A stretch of 64,000 bases of DNA from Acidithiobacillus thiooxidans ATCC 19377 (GTDB lineage: Bacteria > Pseudomonadota > Gammaproteobacteria > Acidithiobacillales > Acidithiobacillaceae): positions 1,176,501-1,240,500 of the forward strand of contig NZ_CP045571.1 in NCBI RefSeq assembly GCF_009662475.1, given 5' to 3'. Each line of letters starts with the position of its first letter. Positions within the stretch are counted from its first letter, which is position 1. The notes beneath the pieces were generated by a model. It saw only the letters and a program-made list of their open reading frames with translations. It made no database searches and had not been told where the DNA came from. Both the position numbers and the translations under genes were made by a program. This document shows, piece after piece, positions 45,992-54,865 of the stretch.

Positions 45992-47511
45992 CGCGGCTTG
46001 TCCCGGAGAATCAGGCTTTTCCCCGTCATTTCGGACGGCTGGGAAAGTCCCATGAGATCAAGAATCGTTGGCGCAATATCGGCGGTGCCCCGGCCAATTC
46101 CCAATTTTACACATTCGTGGCCAATCAGGAGCATGGGGACGGGATAGACCGTGTGCTGGGTATGAGGCTCACCGGTCACTGGATCCACCATTTCATCGCA
46201 ATTGCCGTGATCAGCCGTGAGGATGATTTTGAAACCGTGCTGAAGAGCTACCTGGGTAATCCGATGAAATTGGAGATCAAGCGTTTCTACCGCACGGAGA
46301 ATGGCCGGGATTTTGGCGGTATGACCGACCATGTCACCATTGGCAAAATTGACAATAACAAAGTGATATTGGTCGCTTTCCAGTGCTGCAATGATACGAT
46401 CTGCGACTTTTGCCGCACTCATTTCGGGCTGGAGATCATAGGTGGCTACCTGTGGCGATGGGATGATCTCGCGATCCTCCCCCGAAAAGGGTTCTTCGCG
46501 GCCACCGTTAAAAAAATAGGTGACATGCGCATATTTTTCTGTTTCTGCGCAGTGGAATTGTTGCAGGCCGGCGTCACTGATGACTTCCGCCAAAACTTTT
46601 GTCGGGATTTCCGGCGGGAACAGGACCGGAAAGGGATAGGCGTCATTGTAGGAAGTCATGCAAAGGGCGGTTCTGGCCTGTTCTGAACCGCGATCAAAAT
46701 GTTCAAATTCGGGCATGGCCACGGCGGCGCTCAGTTGCCGCATGCGGTCAGAGCGAAAGTTGAAAAAGAATACGGGTTCATCGGCGGCAATCCGGTTTTC
46801 CTGGGGTTTGCCGATGACGGTGGGTTGAATAAATTCATCTCCTTCCCCGCGTCGCCAGGCTTCCTGAACAGCCGATAGGGCGTTTGCTGACTGAAGTCCC
46901 TCACCTTTCAGCAAGGCGGCCCAGGCTTTTTGGGTGCGATCCCAATGACTGGCACGATCCATGGCGGTATAGCGGCCACAGATGCTGGCAATTTTGCCGC
47001 TGCCCAGTTCTTGCAGGCGCTTTTCCAGAATCTGGACGAAAACATCTGCACATTGCGGGGCGGTGTCCCGCCCATCCGTAATCATGTGGATAATCGGTTC
47101 TACACCTGCCTGTACCACCAGAGGGAGAATCTCCAGCAAATGGTCAATATGAGAATGCACACCGCCATCGGAGACCATCCCGACCAGATGCAGGCGCCGG
47201 GTATTTTGCAAAATATTTTGCCAATTCTGAATGCTGGAAAAACTGCCATCAGCCAGACTGTCCGATATGCGGACCATGTCCTGAAGCAGAATGCGCCCTG
47301 AACCCAAAGTCAAATGACCGACCTCTGAATTTCCAAATTGTCCGTCGGGCAGACCCACAGCCCGCCCGGATGCCTGCAGGGCGGTATGGGGGTGACTGGC
47401 AAAATAATGATCCAGATGCGGCGTGTGGGCCTGTGCCCAGCCGTTGTAGGCCCGATTGGGGTTCAGGCCGAAACCATCAAAAATGACTAACAGCACGGGT
47501 TGAATATTCAA
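45988..47511 (-). CDS. gpmI: 2,3-bisphosphoglycerate-independent phosphoglycerate mutase
   Basis: 507 residues; interconverts 3- and 2-phosphoglycerate using two Mn ions. Alkaline-phosphatase-fold motifs: LLVIFDGFGLNP, the catalytic-Ser region GQFGNSEVGHLTLGSGR, HIDHLLEILP, DGRDTAPQCA, FFNFRSDRMRQL, FANGDMVGHTA and LTADHGNCDEM. Starts with TTG that overlaps the ppsA stop (TTGA), so translation is coupled. Placed between PEP synthase and an MFS transporter: a gluconeogenic cluster. Confidence 0.95.
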   Translation of the reverse strand: MNIQPVLLVIFDGFGLNPNRAYNGWAQAHTPHLDHYFASHPHTALQASGRAVGLPDGQFGNSEVGHLTLGSGRILLQDMVRISDSLADGSFSSIQNWQNILQNTRRLHLVGMVSDGGVHSHIDHLLEILPLVVQAGVEPIIHMITDGRDTAPQCADVFVQILEKRLQELGSGKIASICGRYTAMDRASHWDRTQKAWAALLKGEGLQSANALSAVQEAWRRGEGDEFIQPTVIGKPQENRIAADEPVFFFNFRSDRMRQLSAAVAMPEFEHFDRGSEQARTALCMTSYNDAYPFPVLFPPEIPTKVLAEVISDAGLQQFHCAETEKYAHVTYFFNGGREEPFSGEDREIIPSPQVATYDLQPEMSAAKVADRIIAALESDQYHFVIVNFANGDMVGHTAKIPAILRAVETLDLQFHRITQVALQHGFKIILTADHGNCDEMVDPVTGEPHTQHTVYPVPMLLIGHECVKLGIGRGTADIAPTILDLMGLSQPSEMTGKSLILRDKPR

Positions 47512-49913
47512 GAGGCTTCTCGCTTTTCCAGTTCTAGAACATGCAGGGTGGTTTTCAGTACGGAATCCGGGTTGAGGCTCATGGATTCAATGCCAATATC
47601 GACAAGAAACTCAGCCATTTCCGGATAGTCTGAAGGCGCCTGACCACAAATACCAGAGTGGATACCATGCCGTTTACAGCCATCCACAGCGAGGCGGATC
47701 ATGGTTTTCACGCCTTCGTCGCGCTCGTCGTAGTCAAAGGCGACAATTTCCGAATCCCGATCAACCCCGAGAGTGAGTTGGGTGAGATCATTACTGCCAA
47801 TGGAGAATCCGTCAAAGCGCTGGGCAAACGCATCAATTAAAAGCACATTGTTGGGGACTTCGCACATGGCATAAATTTTCAGGCCATTTTCGCCGCGCTT
47901 CAGGCCAAATTCTGCCATTTGCGCAAGAACGCCGTCGGCTTCCTGCACGCGGCGTACAAAAGGCAGCATCAAAATGACATTATCCAGGCCCATGGTTTCT
48001 CGCACTCTTTTCATGGCCAGGCATTCCAGATGAAAACCTTCTTTGTACGCTGGATGTGCATAGCGGGAAGCACCGCGAAAGCCCAGCATGGGGTTGTCTT
48101 CTTTGGGTTCGAAGCCGCGACCTCCAAGCAATGAGGCATACTCGTTGCTTTTGAAATCAGACATACGGACCACTACCGGTTTGGGATAAAAAGCGGCAGC
48201 CAGGGTGCCGACGCCCTCTGATAGCCGTTCCACAAAAAAATCCTGGGGCTGCGTGTAGCCTTGGGTGAGCTTCGCCAGGGCCAGACGCTCCTGCGGGTCT
48301 TTGACCTTTTCCGGGTAGAGCAAAGCCATGGGGTGCGCCTTGATGGTATTGCTGATGATGAATTCCATCCGCGCCAGACCAATACCATCGCTGGGGAGAT
48401 TAGCCGTCTGGAAAGCAATTTCCGGGTTGCCCAGATTGATCATGATTTTGGTTTTGGGTCGGGGAAGTGCGGCCAGATCGGTATGCTGAACGGTAAATGG
48501 CAATTGACCCGCATAAATATTTCCCATATCGCCTTCCGCACAGGAAACTGTGACCGGCTCACCGTCGTGCAGTATTTCGGTGGCTGTTTCTGCGCCGACT
48601 ACCGCCGGTATCCCCAGTTCACGGGCAATGATGGCAGCGTGGCAGGTTCGTCCGCCGCGATTGGTGATCACCGCCGCTGCATTTTTCATGACCGGCTCCC
48701 AATCGGGCGTGGTGGTGTCTGCTACCAGTATTTCACCGGGGCGAAACTCGGCGAGATGTTCAAGACTACGAATAATCCGGACGGGTCCGGCAGCAATTTT
48801 ACTGCCCACGGCCCGGCCGCTGCCAAGACGTTTTCCGTGTTCACCCAGAATATACTCCTCCAGAATTTGTCCCTTCTTTTGCGAGGCAACGGTTTCCGGT
48901 CGGGCCTGCACCATGTAAATAGCCCCATCCAGTCCGTCTTTTGCCCACTCCATGTCCATGGGTCGGCTTTCGCCCATTTTCTGGCTGTAGTGATTTTCAA
49001 TTTTGATGGCGTAATCGGCGAGAATGAATATATCCTCATCCTTCAAACAAAAGCGTTCCTGTTCATCGAGATGTGTCGGTACATTGCGGGTCCCATGGCG
49101 GGTGTCTCCCTCGGTATAAATCATCTTGATTTTTTTGCTGCCGAGAACCCTGCGCAAAACTGCCTTTTTTCCCTTCTGGAAGGCGGGTTTGAAGGCATAA
49201 TATTCATCGGGATTGACGGTTCCCTGGACAACATTTTCACCCAGACCCCAGGATGCCGTAATAAAGACGGCATCTCTAAAACCAGTTTCAGTGTCCAGTG
49301 AAAACATGACGCCGCTGGTGGCGAGATCGGAGCGCACCATTTTCATGATGACAATCGATAGGGCCACCTTGAAATGATCAAAGCCCTGATCAACGCGATA
49401 ATGAATGGCCCGGTCGGTAAACAGGCTGGCAAAGCAGCGACGACAGGCATCCAGCAAAGCGGCCGCACCGGAAATGTTCAGATAAGTATCCTGCTGTCCA
49501 GCGAAACTGGCCGTAGGCAGGTCTTCTGCGGTGGCAGAAGAACGCACGGCCAAAGACAGCGTATCTCCGTATTCCTGACGTAATTGGGCGTAAGCGGCCA
49601 AAATTTCGGTTTGCAAATCTTCGGGAAGGGGCGCGCTATAGACAATTTCCCGAGCCTTGGCACCCCGTTTGGCCAGATCGCGAACATTATCGGGGTCGAG
49701 GCCGTCCAGTGCCTCATGCAGCTTTGACCAGGCACCGGCCTGATCCAGCAGATAGTGATAGGCGTCGCCGGTAATGGCAAAGCCGTTGGGTACTTTCACT
49801 CCCTGCGGCGTGAGTTGGCGATACATCTCTCCCAGAGAAGCGTTTTTACCACCGACCAAGGGCACATCTTCTATGCGAATTTCATTAAAAAAACGTATGT
49901 ATTTCGCAGTCAT
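47508..49913 (-). CDS. ppsA: Phosphoenolpyruvate synthase
   Basis: 801 residues; converts pyruvate + ATP to PEP + AMP + Pi. ATP-grasp N-terminal domain (PLVGGKNASLGEMYRQL, LAVRSSATAEDLPTASFAGQQ), phosphohistidine domain with the active His in GGRTCHAAIIARELGIPAVVG, and the PEP/pyruvate TIM barrel (NLGNPEIAFQTANLPSDGIGLARMEF; FSIGSNDLTQLTLGVDRDS; GICGQAPSDYPE with the catalytic Cys). First gene of the ppsA-gpmI-MFS operon. In an autotroph this provides PEP from pyruvate for biosynthesis. Confidence 0.96.
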   Translation of the reverse strand: MTAKYIRFFNEIRIEDVPLVGGKNASLGEMYRQLTPQGVKVPNGFAITGDAYHYLLDQAGAWSKLHEALDGLDPDNVRDLAKRGAKAREIVYSAPLPEDLQTEILAAYAQLRQEYGDTLSLAVRSSATAEDLPTASFAGQQDTYLNISGAAALLDACRRCFASLFTDRAIHYRVDQGFDHFKVALSIVIMKMVRSDLATSGVMFSLDTETGFRDAVFITASWGLGENVVQGTVNPDEYYAFKPAFQKGKKAVLRRVLGSKKIKMIYTEGDTRHGTRNVPTHLDEQERFCLKDEDIFILADYAIKIENHYSQKMGESRPMDMEWAKDGLDGAIYMVQARPETVASQKKGQILEEYILGEHGKRLGSGRAVGSKIAAGPVRIIRSLEHLAEFRPGEILVADTTTPDWEPVMKNAAAVITNRGGRTCHAAIIARELGIPAVVGAETATEILHDGEPVTVSCAEGDMGNIYAGQLPFTVQHTDLAALPRPKTKIMINLGNPEIAFQTANLPSDGIGLARMEFIISNTIKAHPMALLYPEKVKDPQERLALAKLTQGYTQPQDFFVERLSEGVGTLAAAFYPKPVVVRMSDFKSNEYASLLGGRGFEPKEDNPMLGFRGASRYAHPAYKEGFHLECLAMKRVRETMGLDNVILMLPFVRRVQEADGVLAQMAEFGLKRGENGLKIYAMCEVPNNVLLIDAFAQRFDGFSIGSNDLTQLTLGVDRDSEIVAFDYDERDEGVKTMIRLAVDGCKRHGIHSGICGQAPSDYPEMAEFLVDIGIESMSLNPDSVLKTTLHVLELEKREAS

Positions 49914-49936
49914 AAGATTTTCTCCAGATAAATCAG

Positions 49937-49965
49937 AGTAAACACTCTGAATAAAAGATAGTCAA
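49937..49965 (-). promoter_or_regulatory. Promoter of ppsA with overlapping palindrome
   Basis: Minus strand TTGACT (49965-49960), 17-base spacer, TTTACT (49942-49937). The -10 overlaps a perfect palindrome CAGAGT-N4-ACTCTG (49934-49949), a candidate operator about 20 bases before the start codon. Confidence 0.5.
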
Positions 49966-50078
49966 GGAAATGGCTGTGGACAAGCTGTTGCTTTTTATTG
50001 GAGGCACTCTGGTATGATTGCCGGAGCAATGGCGAAGGTCCTTAAAATGGATGTGGGCTATGTTTTCATGTCTGACGC

Positions 50079-50705
50079 ATGGCAAATTATGGAATTATAT
50101 CTTTGAAAAGAAATAGCCCAGACTCTGGTGCTGGTAGGGAAAATCTGTGGCCACCGGAGGCACGCTGGCTTCACGCCGGTATTGCTGTCGGTGTAACCAT
50201 TCAACTGTTTTCCTCCTTATGGATGACACCCGATTGGCAACACGCAGATTATGCCAGTTTCACGCAGTTACTGTTCAGCTTTCATGCCTGGGTGGGTTTG
50301 ACTACTGCACTTTTCCTGCTCTGGCAGTGGCTCTGGATTGCCACTTCCGCAAGGGTACGCCAGCAATTTTTTCCATTAACGGGTCCCTGGCAACCGGTTT
50401 TTAATGACCTTCGGTTACTTTTGCACGGAAAACTTCAATCTCCCGGCCCAGCTTCTAGACTTGCTGCCCTGATCCATGGGCTTGGTCTGCTTCTGGTCAG
50501 TTGGATGGCCCTTACCGGTACGATAATTTTTTTCTTTCTACCCCAGGGAGGTACGCCCCCTGGAGCGGTGCTGCAAACTCTGATCCCTTTGCATAAAGCT
50601 TTGTCCAATCTGGTATGGGCTTACTGGATTGGGCATGTGGGGATGTTTAGTGTGCATTTGCTGCGCCGCGATCGCATTCTTGATATTTTCCGTCTGGGTA
50701 GTTAG
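50079..50705 (+). CDS. Cytochrome b561-family membrane protein
   Basis: 208 residues, four membrane helices. Histidines fit a di-haem b561 arrangement: ARWLHAGIAVG, LLFSFHAWVGL, LAALIHGLGLLL and LIPLHKALSNLVW, with a further GHVGMFSVHLLRR. Likely shuttles electrons between quinol and a periplasmic acceptor. The first ~25 residues are polar and the start is uncertain (weak ribosome site). Stands alone between ppsA (divergent) and a SIMPL-domain gene. Confidence 0.82.
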   Translation: MANYGIISLKRNSPDSGAGRENLWPPEARWLHAGIAVGVTIQLFSSLWMTPDWQHADYASFTQLLFSFHAWVGLTTALFLLWQWLWIATSARVRQQFFPLTGPWQPVFNDLRLLLHGKLQSPGPASRLAALIHGLGLLLVSWMALTGTIIFFFLPQGGTPPGAVLQTLIPLHKALSNLVWAYWIGHVGMFSVHLLRRDRILDIFRLGS

Positions 50706-50762
50706 TTGTTAACACTGGCGAACGGGTGCATGCATCAGTCACTGAATGGAGCGAGAAACTAA

Positions 50763-51431
50763 ATGAAAAATGCAATGAAAATTTTACTGTGGGGATTATT
50801 CCCTGTTTCACTGGCGGCTTCAGCGGGTACGGCTGCCCAGGAAATAAATCTCAGCGTGCAACAAGCTTACCATGTGCCCAATACGCTCATGGTTGCGCAG
50901 TTGCAGGCCAGTGCCACCGGGCCAAATGCTGCAGATCTGGGGCAAAAAGTGAACGCAAAAATGCGTTGGGCCTTACAGCAGACGGGGAAAGCTGATCATG
51001 TCCAGGCGCAGACGATGAATTATCACACGCAACGTGATTATGTGGATGGTAAGCCCGATGGCTGGACCGTACAGCAGACTTTGCAGGTCAGCGCTCCACA
51101 ATCCTCCCGGCTGGATCAGCTCCTGGGAGATTTACAATCCCGTCTGGAGCTGGTTTCCATGCAGGCTGCCCCTACTGAAAGTGCCCGTGAAAGCGCTGCA
51201 ACAGCAGCAGCCCATCAGGCTATTCAGCGCTTTAAGCAGCGTGCGAATAACTTTTGCAAGGATTTTGGTTATGCGCAAAGCGTGCTGAATTCTGTACAGA
51301 TTAATACGTTACGCAGTTCTCCCGGGCCAGTGCTGATGATGGCGGCGCGTGCTCCCGTGGCCAGTGCGCCCGGTGAATCGGCGATGTCTGTGGAAGTTTC
51401 CGGTTCAGTGTGTTGTCTGAATGGACAGTGA
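50763..51431 (+). CDS. Periplasmic SIMPL-domain (DUF541) protein
   Basis: 222 residues, signal peptide MKNAMKILLWGLFPVSLAASAGTAA. The mature domain begins INLSVQQAYHVPNTLMVAQLQASATGPNAADL, the SIMPL pattern (beta strand, then Ala-rich helix with paired sampling of variants), and ends in a beta-rich VSGSVCCLNGQ. Has a central Ala-rich helix (ESARESAATAAAHQAIQRFK). Function of the family is unclear (oxidative-stress links in E. coli YggE). GAGAAAC-type ribosome site. Confidence 0.75.
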   Translation: MKNAMKILLWGLFPVSLAASAGTAAQEINLSVQQAYHVPNTLMVAQLQASATGPNAADLGQKVNAKMRWALQQTGKADHVQAQTMNYHTQRDYVDGKPDGWTVQQTLQVSAPQSSRLDQLLGDLQSRLELVSMQAAPTESARESAATAAAHQAIQRFKQRANNFCKDFGYAQSVLNSVQINTLRSSPGPVLMMAARAPVASAPGESAMSVEVSGSVCCLNGQ

Positions 51432-51450
51432 CGGGCTTTTTAGGCGATGA

Positions 51451-52110
51451 CTATCTTGTAATAACCGGATTGATGGCCGTATCTGCGCAGGAAGGAACAG
51501 GTGTTGACCAAATCACCCTGCCTTCCTTCAGGCTGCACCAGCCGCTCAGAACGGCGTTCAATGCCCGGGGATAAATTTCGTGTTCGGCAGCAAGAACTCT
51601 TGCCGCCAGCCTGGCCGGGTCGTCATCCGTATGGACAGGTACGGCAGCCTGAATGATGACCGGGCCGGCGTCCAGTTCCGGGATGACAAAATGGACGCTG
51701 GCACCGTGCCAGCAGACACCCTGAGCGATGGCGCGGGCATGGGTATGCAGACCGGGAAAGGCGGGCAGCAGGGAAGGGTGAATGTTGACCAGCCGTCCCA
51801 GATAGTGTTCTACAAAAGTATCTGTCAGTTGCCGCATGAAACCGGCAAGTACCACCAGATCCGGAGCGTAGCGGTCAACCTGCTGCTGCAGCGCAGTATC
51901 AAACTCGGCGCGACTGGGAAAGTCACGATGGTCTGTGACTTCGGTGGGGATACCTGCTGCCTGAGCCATCATCAGTCCTGGGGCTTCGGCCCGATTGCTG
52001 ATGACTGCGGCGATTTCCGCATCGGCTATTTGTCCGGTCTGACAGGCCCGCAGGATGCTTTGTAAATTGCTGCCGCGACCGGAAATCAGCAGCACCAGTT
52101 TTTTAGTCAA
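51451..52110 (-). CDS. purN: Phosphoribosylglycinamide formyltransferase
   Basis: 219 residues; transfers a formyl group from 10-formyl-THF to GAR in purine synthesis. [61 protein letters not shown] (catalytic Asn-x-His) and [17 protein letters not shown] with the final catalytic Asp. Overlaps purM by eight bases; the purMN pair is a conserved purine operon. Confidence 0.95.
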   Translation of the reverse strand: MTKKLVLLISGRGSNLQSILRACQTGQIADAEIAAVISNRAEAPGLMMAQAAGIPTEVTDHRDFPSRAEFDTALQQQVDRYAPDLVVLAGFMRQLTDTFVEHYLGRLVNIHPSLLPAFPGLHTHARAIAQGVCWHGASVHFVIPELDAGPVIIQAAVPVHTDDDPARLAARVLAAEHEIYPRALNAVLSGWCSLKEGRVIWSTPVPSCADTAINPVITR

Positions 52111-53140
52111 GAAAAACTACCCCGTTATCGGTCTGACGGAGGGCAAGCTGACCAATGACATACGCTTGCTCCCCGCTGGCCTGCAGGGATTCCAGAGCGT
52201 TTTGCCGGGATTCCCAGGGGACGATGGCGACCATGCCAATGCCGAGGTTGAATACCCGCCGCATTTCTTCGGTACTGACTTGACCTTGCTCCTGCAACCA
52301 CTGAAACAGCGTAGGGATTTGCCAACTTTGGGGGTTGATGTGGGCGCTCAGCTGGGCGGGCAGGGAGCGGGGCAGATTTTCGTTGAGTCCTCCGCCAGTA
52401 ATGTGAGCGAGAGCATGAACGCTGACGACCTTACGCAGATTCTGGATTGCCTGCACGTAAATCCGGGTGGGACGTAGCAGGAGTTCGACCAGGGCTTCGC
52501 CATTTAACTGAATATGCGCATGAGCACCACTGCGGACCAGAATTTCACGAATGAGGGAGTAGCCATTACTGTGGGCGCCGGATGAGGCGATGCCGATAAG
52601 GGCATCCCCTTCCTGACAGGCATCACTGCTCAATATTTCGTTTTTTTCGACGATGCCGACCGCGAAGCCCGCCAGGTCATAATGACCGCCGGGGTACATA
52701 CCGGGCATTTCGGCGGTTTCGCCGCCCAGTAGGGCACAGCCCGCCTGACGGCAGCCTTCGGCAATTCCGGTGATGACGGCTTCGGCTACCGCCGTGTCCA
52801 GTTGTCCGCAGGCGTAGTAATCCAAAAACCAGAGGGGTTCAGCGCCGGAAACCAGGATGTCGTTGACACACATGGCTACCAGATCAATGCCAATCCCATC
52901 ATGCTGCTGGGCTTCCAGGGCCAGCAGCAATTTGGTGCCGACGCCATCGGTTCCTGATACCAGTACCGGTTCGCGATAACCGGTGGGCAATTCAAAAAGT
53001 CCACCAAAGCCGCCAATACCGCCAAGCACTCCGGGGCGGTGGGTACTGCGGGCGAGGGGCTTGATCCGGTCAACCAGCGCATTTCCTGCGTCAATGTTGA
53101 CTCCTGCACTGCGATAGCTAAGCGGTTTGGGGCTGTCCAC
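52103..53140 (-). CDS. purM: Phosphoribosylformylglycinamidine cyclo-ligase
   Basis: 345 residues; makes AIR from FGAM with [85 protein letters not shown] and [14 protein letters not shown] are canonical. The start chosen is GTG (VDSPKPLSY) because an AGGAGGAA-like site (ACGGAGGAAC) lies immediately before it; the longer TTG start would place that site inside the coding region. Same ATP-binding fold as ThiL. Confidence 0.95.
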   Translation of the reverse strand: MDSPKPLSYRSAGVNIDAGNALVDRIKPLARSTHRPGVLGGIGGFGGLFELPTGYREPVLVSGTDGVGTKLLLALEAQQHDGIGIDLVAMCVNDILVSGAEPLWFLDYYACGQLDTAVAEAVITGIAEGCRQAGCALLGGETAEMPGMYPGGHYDLAGFAVGIVEKNEILSSDACQEGDALIGIASSGAHSNGYSLIREILVRSGAHAHIQLNGEALVELLLRPTRIYVQAIQNLRKVVSVHALAHITGGGLNENLPRSLPAQLSAHINPQSWQIPTLFQWLQEQGQVSTEEMRRVFNLGIGMVAIVPWESRQNALESLQASGEQAYVIGQLALRQTDNGVVFLD

Positions 53141-53194
53141 AGCAAGTTCCTCCGTCAATTTCGGGTCATGTTATGAGGGGGGCTGGCTGCTGTC

Positions 53195-53222
53195 AAAAGA
53201 AAAGAGCGGCCAGGCCGCTCTT
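53195..53222 (-). terminator. Rho-independent terminator of sodB
   Basis: Minus strand: AAGAGCGG - CCTGG - CCGCTCTT followed by TTCTTTT. Lies about 50 bases after the sodB stop and before purM. Confidence 0.8.
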
Positions 53223-53271
53223 CACTCAGACGCCACAAGTCATGGGGCGTCAGGGTTACCCCGCTAACCGA

Positions 53272-53889
53272 TCAGAAGCGCTTGAAAATCTGTCCGCTTC
53301 TGGCTGCCTGGAAGCGTGCTTCAATGACACTCCAGTTCATGTTTTTGTGGAGTGCTGCCAGGTAATCGCCACGCCCCAGGGCTTTCCAGTCAACCATGTA
53401 GGCATGTTCAAACACGTCTACAATAACCAGGGGGACAAAGCCACCAATGTTGCCATCTTCGTGTAACTGGACGAAATGGTTGTTGATCTGGCCGGTAGTC
53501 CCATCGTAATAGGCAATCGCCCAACCAATGCTGCGGCTTTTGGCTGCAGCCATGAGGTCTTCGTGCCAGGCTTCGGCGCTGCCGAACTGTTCGGTGACTG
53601 CAGCCTTGAAACCGGGGGCCTGATCCATACTGACGCCGGGTTTCATCTGGGCGAAGTAGTATTCATGCAAAACCATGCCATTGTATTCAAAACCAAAACG
53701 ACGACGACGGTCGGCATAGGTCAGGGAGGCGGTTTTGCCAGCTGCACGCATTTCTTCCAGTTCTTTGTGCAGGGCATTACTCTGGTTGACATAGCCGGTG
53801 TACAAGCCCCAGTGATCGTTGATCTGGGCGTCGGAAATGCCGTCAAGACCGCTGGGCTTCAATTCTTCACGTACTTTATATTCAGACAT
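53272..53889 (-). CDS. sodB: Iron/manganese superoxide dismutase, divergent group
   Basis: 205 residues. The usual metal region near the C-terminus is intact (VIVDVFEHAYMVDW with Asp and His), and NGMVLHEYYFAQM supplies another His. The first ligand His lies in INDHWGLYTGYVNQSNAL, where common SodB has HYGKHHQTYV; this shorter LYTGYV form is a recognised divergent subgroup, from memory. Converts superoxide to H2O2 and O2. AGGAGAG ribosome site. Followed by its own terminator. Confidence 0.88.
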   Translation of the reverse strand: MSEYKVREELKPSGLDGISDAQINDHWGLYTGYVNQSNALHKELEEMRAAGKTASLTYADRRRRFGFEYNGMVLHEYYFAQMKPGVSMDQAPGFKAAVTEQFGSAEAWHEDLMAAAKSRSIGWAIAYYDGTTGQINNHFVQLHEDGNIGGFVPLVIVDVFEHAYMVDWKALGRGDYLAALHKNMNWSVIEARFQAARSGQIFKRF

Positions 53890-53931
53890 TGCTTTACTCT
53901 CCTGCTGGTCGGTTGGGAATGAATCCCTGTG

Positions 53932-53960
53932 ATTGTAGTCAGTGGCAGGGATGGCTGCAA
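53932..53960 (-). promoter_or_regulatory. Promoter of sodB
   Basis: Minus strand TTGCAG-N17-TACAAT (-35 at 53960-53955, -10 at 53937-53932). Immediately upstream lies the perfect palindrome ACGACC-N4-GGTCGT (53961-53976), a candidate regulator site. Confidence 0.55.
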
Positions 53961-54145
53961 ACGACCTGCTGGTCGTCTGACGGTGCTGAAGCCTATTTGC
54001 AAGGTTTTATAGAGCAGGAAGGTAGATAAGAATCTGCTTGACAGCCAAGGGTCCCTTGCCTAGCTTCTGGAGTCATGCCAAGCCATGATAGTTTCCCCTG
54101 GGTAAGCCCTGAAGGCTTCCGATTTTTGTCGTTCAGGCGCTGCTG

Positions 54146-54865
54146 ATGCTCGCTAATGGCCAGATGCGCTTGCCTTTGGGGTTGCGAAGTGGCGCAACGC
54201 TTGATGATTTTTGTCCAGAACCCAACACTGCGGCATTGAATGCCGTGCGGAGTCTGCTGGTACGGCCTGCACCCATGTTTGTTCTTTATTTGTATGGCCC
54301 GGGAGGGGTTGGTAAAAGCCATTTATTACAGGGTGCTGCCCAAAGCGATGCAGGTTGGATACCTTATATTGAATGCGCCGAAATGATGCAGTCCTTTGTA
54401 GACCTGGCGCTCCCGGAAACTTTTTCCAGTCTGGTGGATGCGCCTTTGGTCTGTCTGGATAATGTGGACGCCTGGGCCGGTCAGGTGGATCAAGAAAAAT
54501 TTTTGTATGACCTTTACAATGAACGTTTTCATCGAGCCCGGCCTTTGCTGCTGGCGGGTCGGGAAGCATCCCGGCAACTCGTCTGGACGCTGCCGGATTG
54601 GGCGAGCCGGTTCAGTGCCTGTGTGCCAATGGCTCTGCAATTACCCGATGATCTACAGCGGCAGCATATTTTACAGACCATGGCCCGGCGTCGCGGCTTA
54701 CGCATGGACCGGGACGTTGCCCGGTATGTGCTACGCCATCAGTCGCGGGATATGGTCGTGCTGGAGTCCTTGCTGGAGATGCTGGATGCACGTAGCTGGG
54801 AGCAGCAACGCCAACTGACCATTCCATTTATTCGTCATTGTCTGGACAGGGAGGCGTCTTCGTGA
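54146..54865 (+). CDS. hda: DnaA-family regulatory protein Hda
   Basis: 239 residues, a short AAA+ protein that inactivates DnaA-ATP together with the sliding clamp. The N-terminus MRLPLGLRSGATLDDFCP contains the clamp-binding-like QMRLPL, followed by Walker A LYGPGGVGKSHLLQ, Walker B-like PLVCLDNVDAW, sensor region LLLAGREASRQLVW and LPDWASRFSACVPMALQLPDD. No DNA-binding domain IV. The start could also be the ATG six codons later. Its stop overlaps the YihY-type start as GTGA. Confidence 0.85.
   Translation: MLANGQMRLPLGLRSGATLDDFCPEPNTAALNAVRSLLVRPAPMFVLYLYGPGGVGKSHLLQGAAQSDAGWIPYIECAEMMQSFVDLALPETFSSLVDAPLVCLDNVDAWAGQVDQEKFLYDLYNERFHRARPLLLAGREASRQLVWTLPDWASRFSACVPMALQLPDDLQRQHILQTMARRRGLRMDRDVARYVLRHQSRDMVVLESLLEMLDARSWEQQRQLTIPFIRHCLDREASS

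Noticed and set aside
50041-50105. Possible short leader peptides before the cytochrome b561 gene
   Set aside because: Several ATGs in three frames but no ribosome sites or conserved pattern; they only make the b561 start uncertain.
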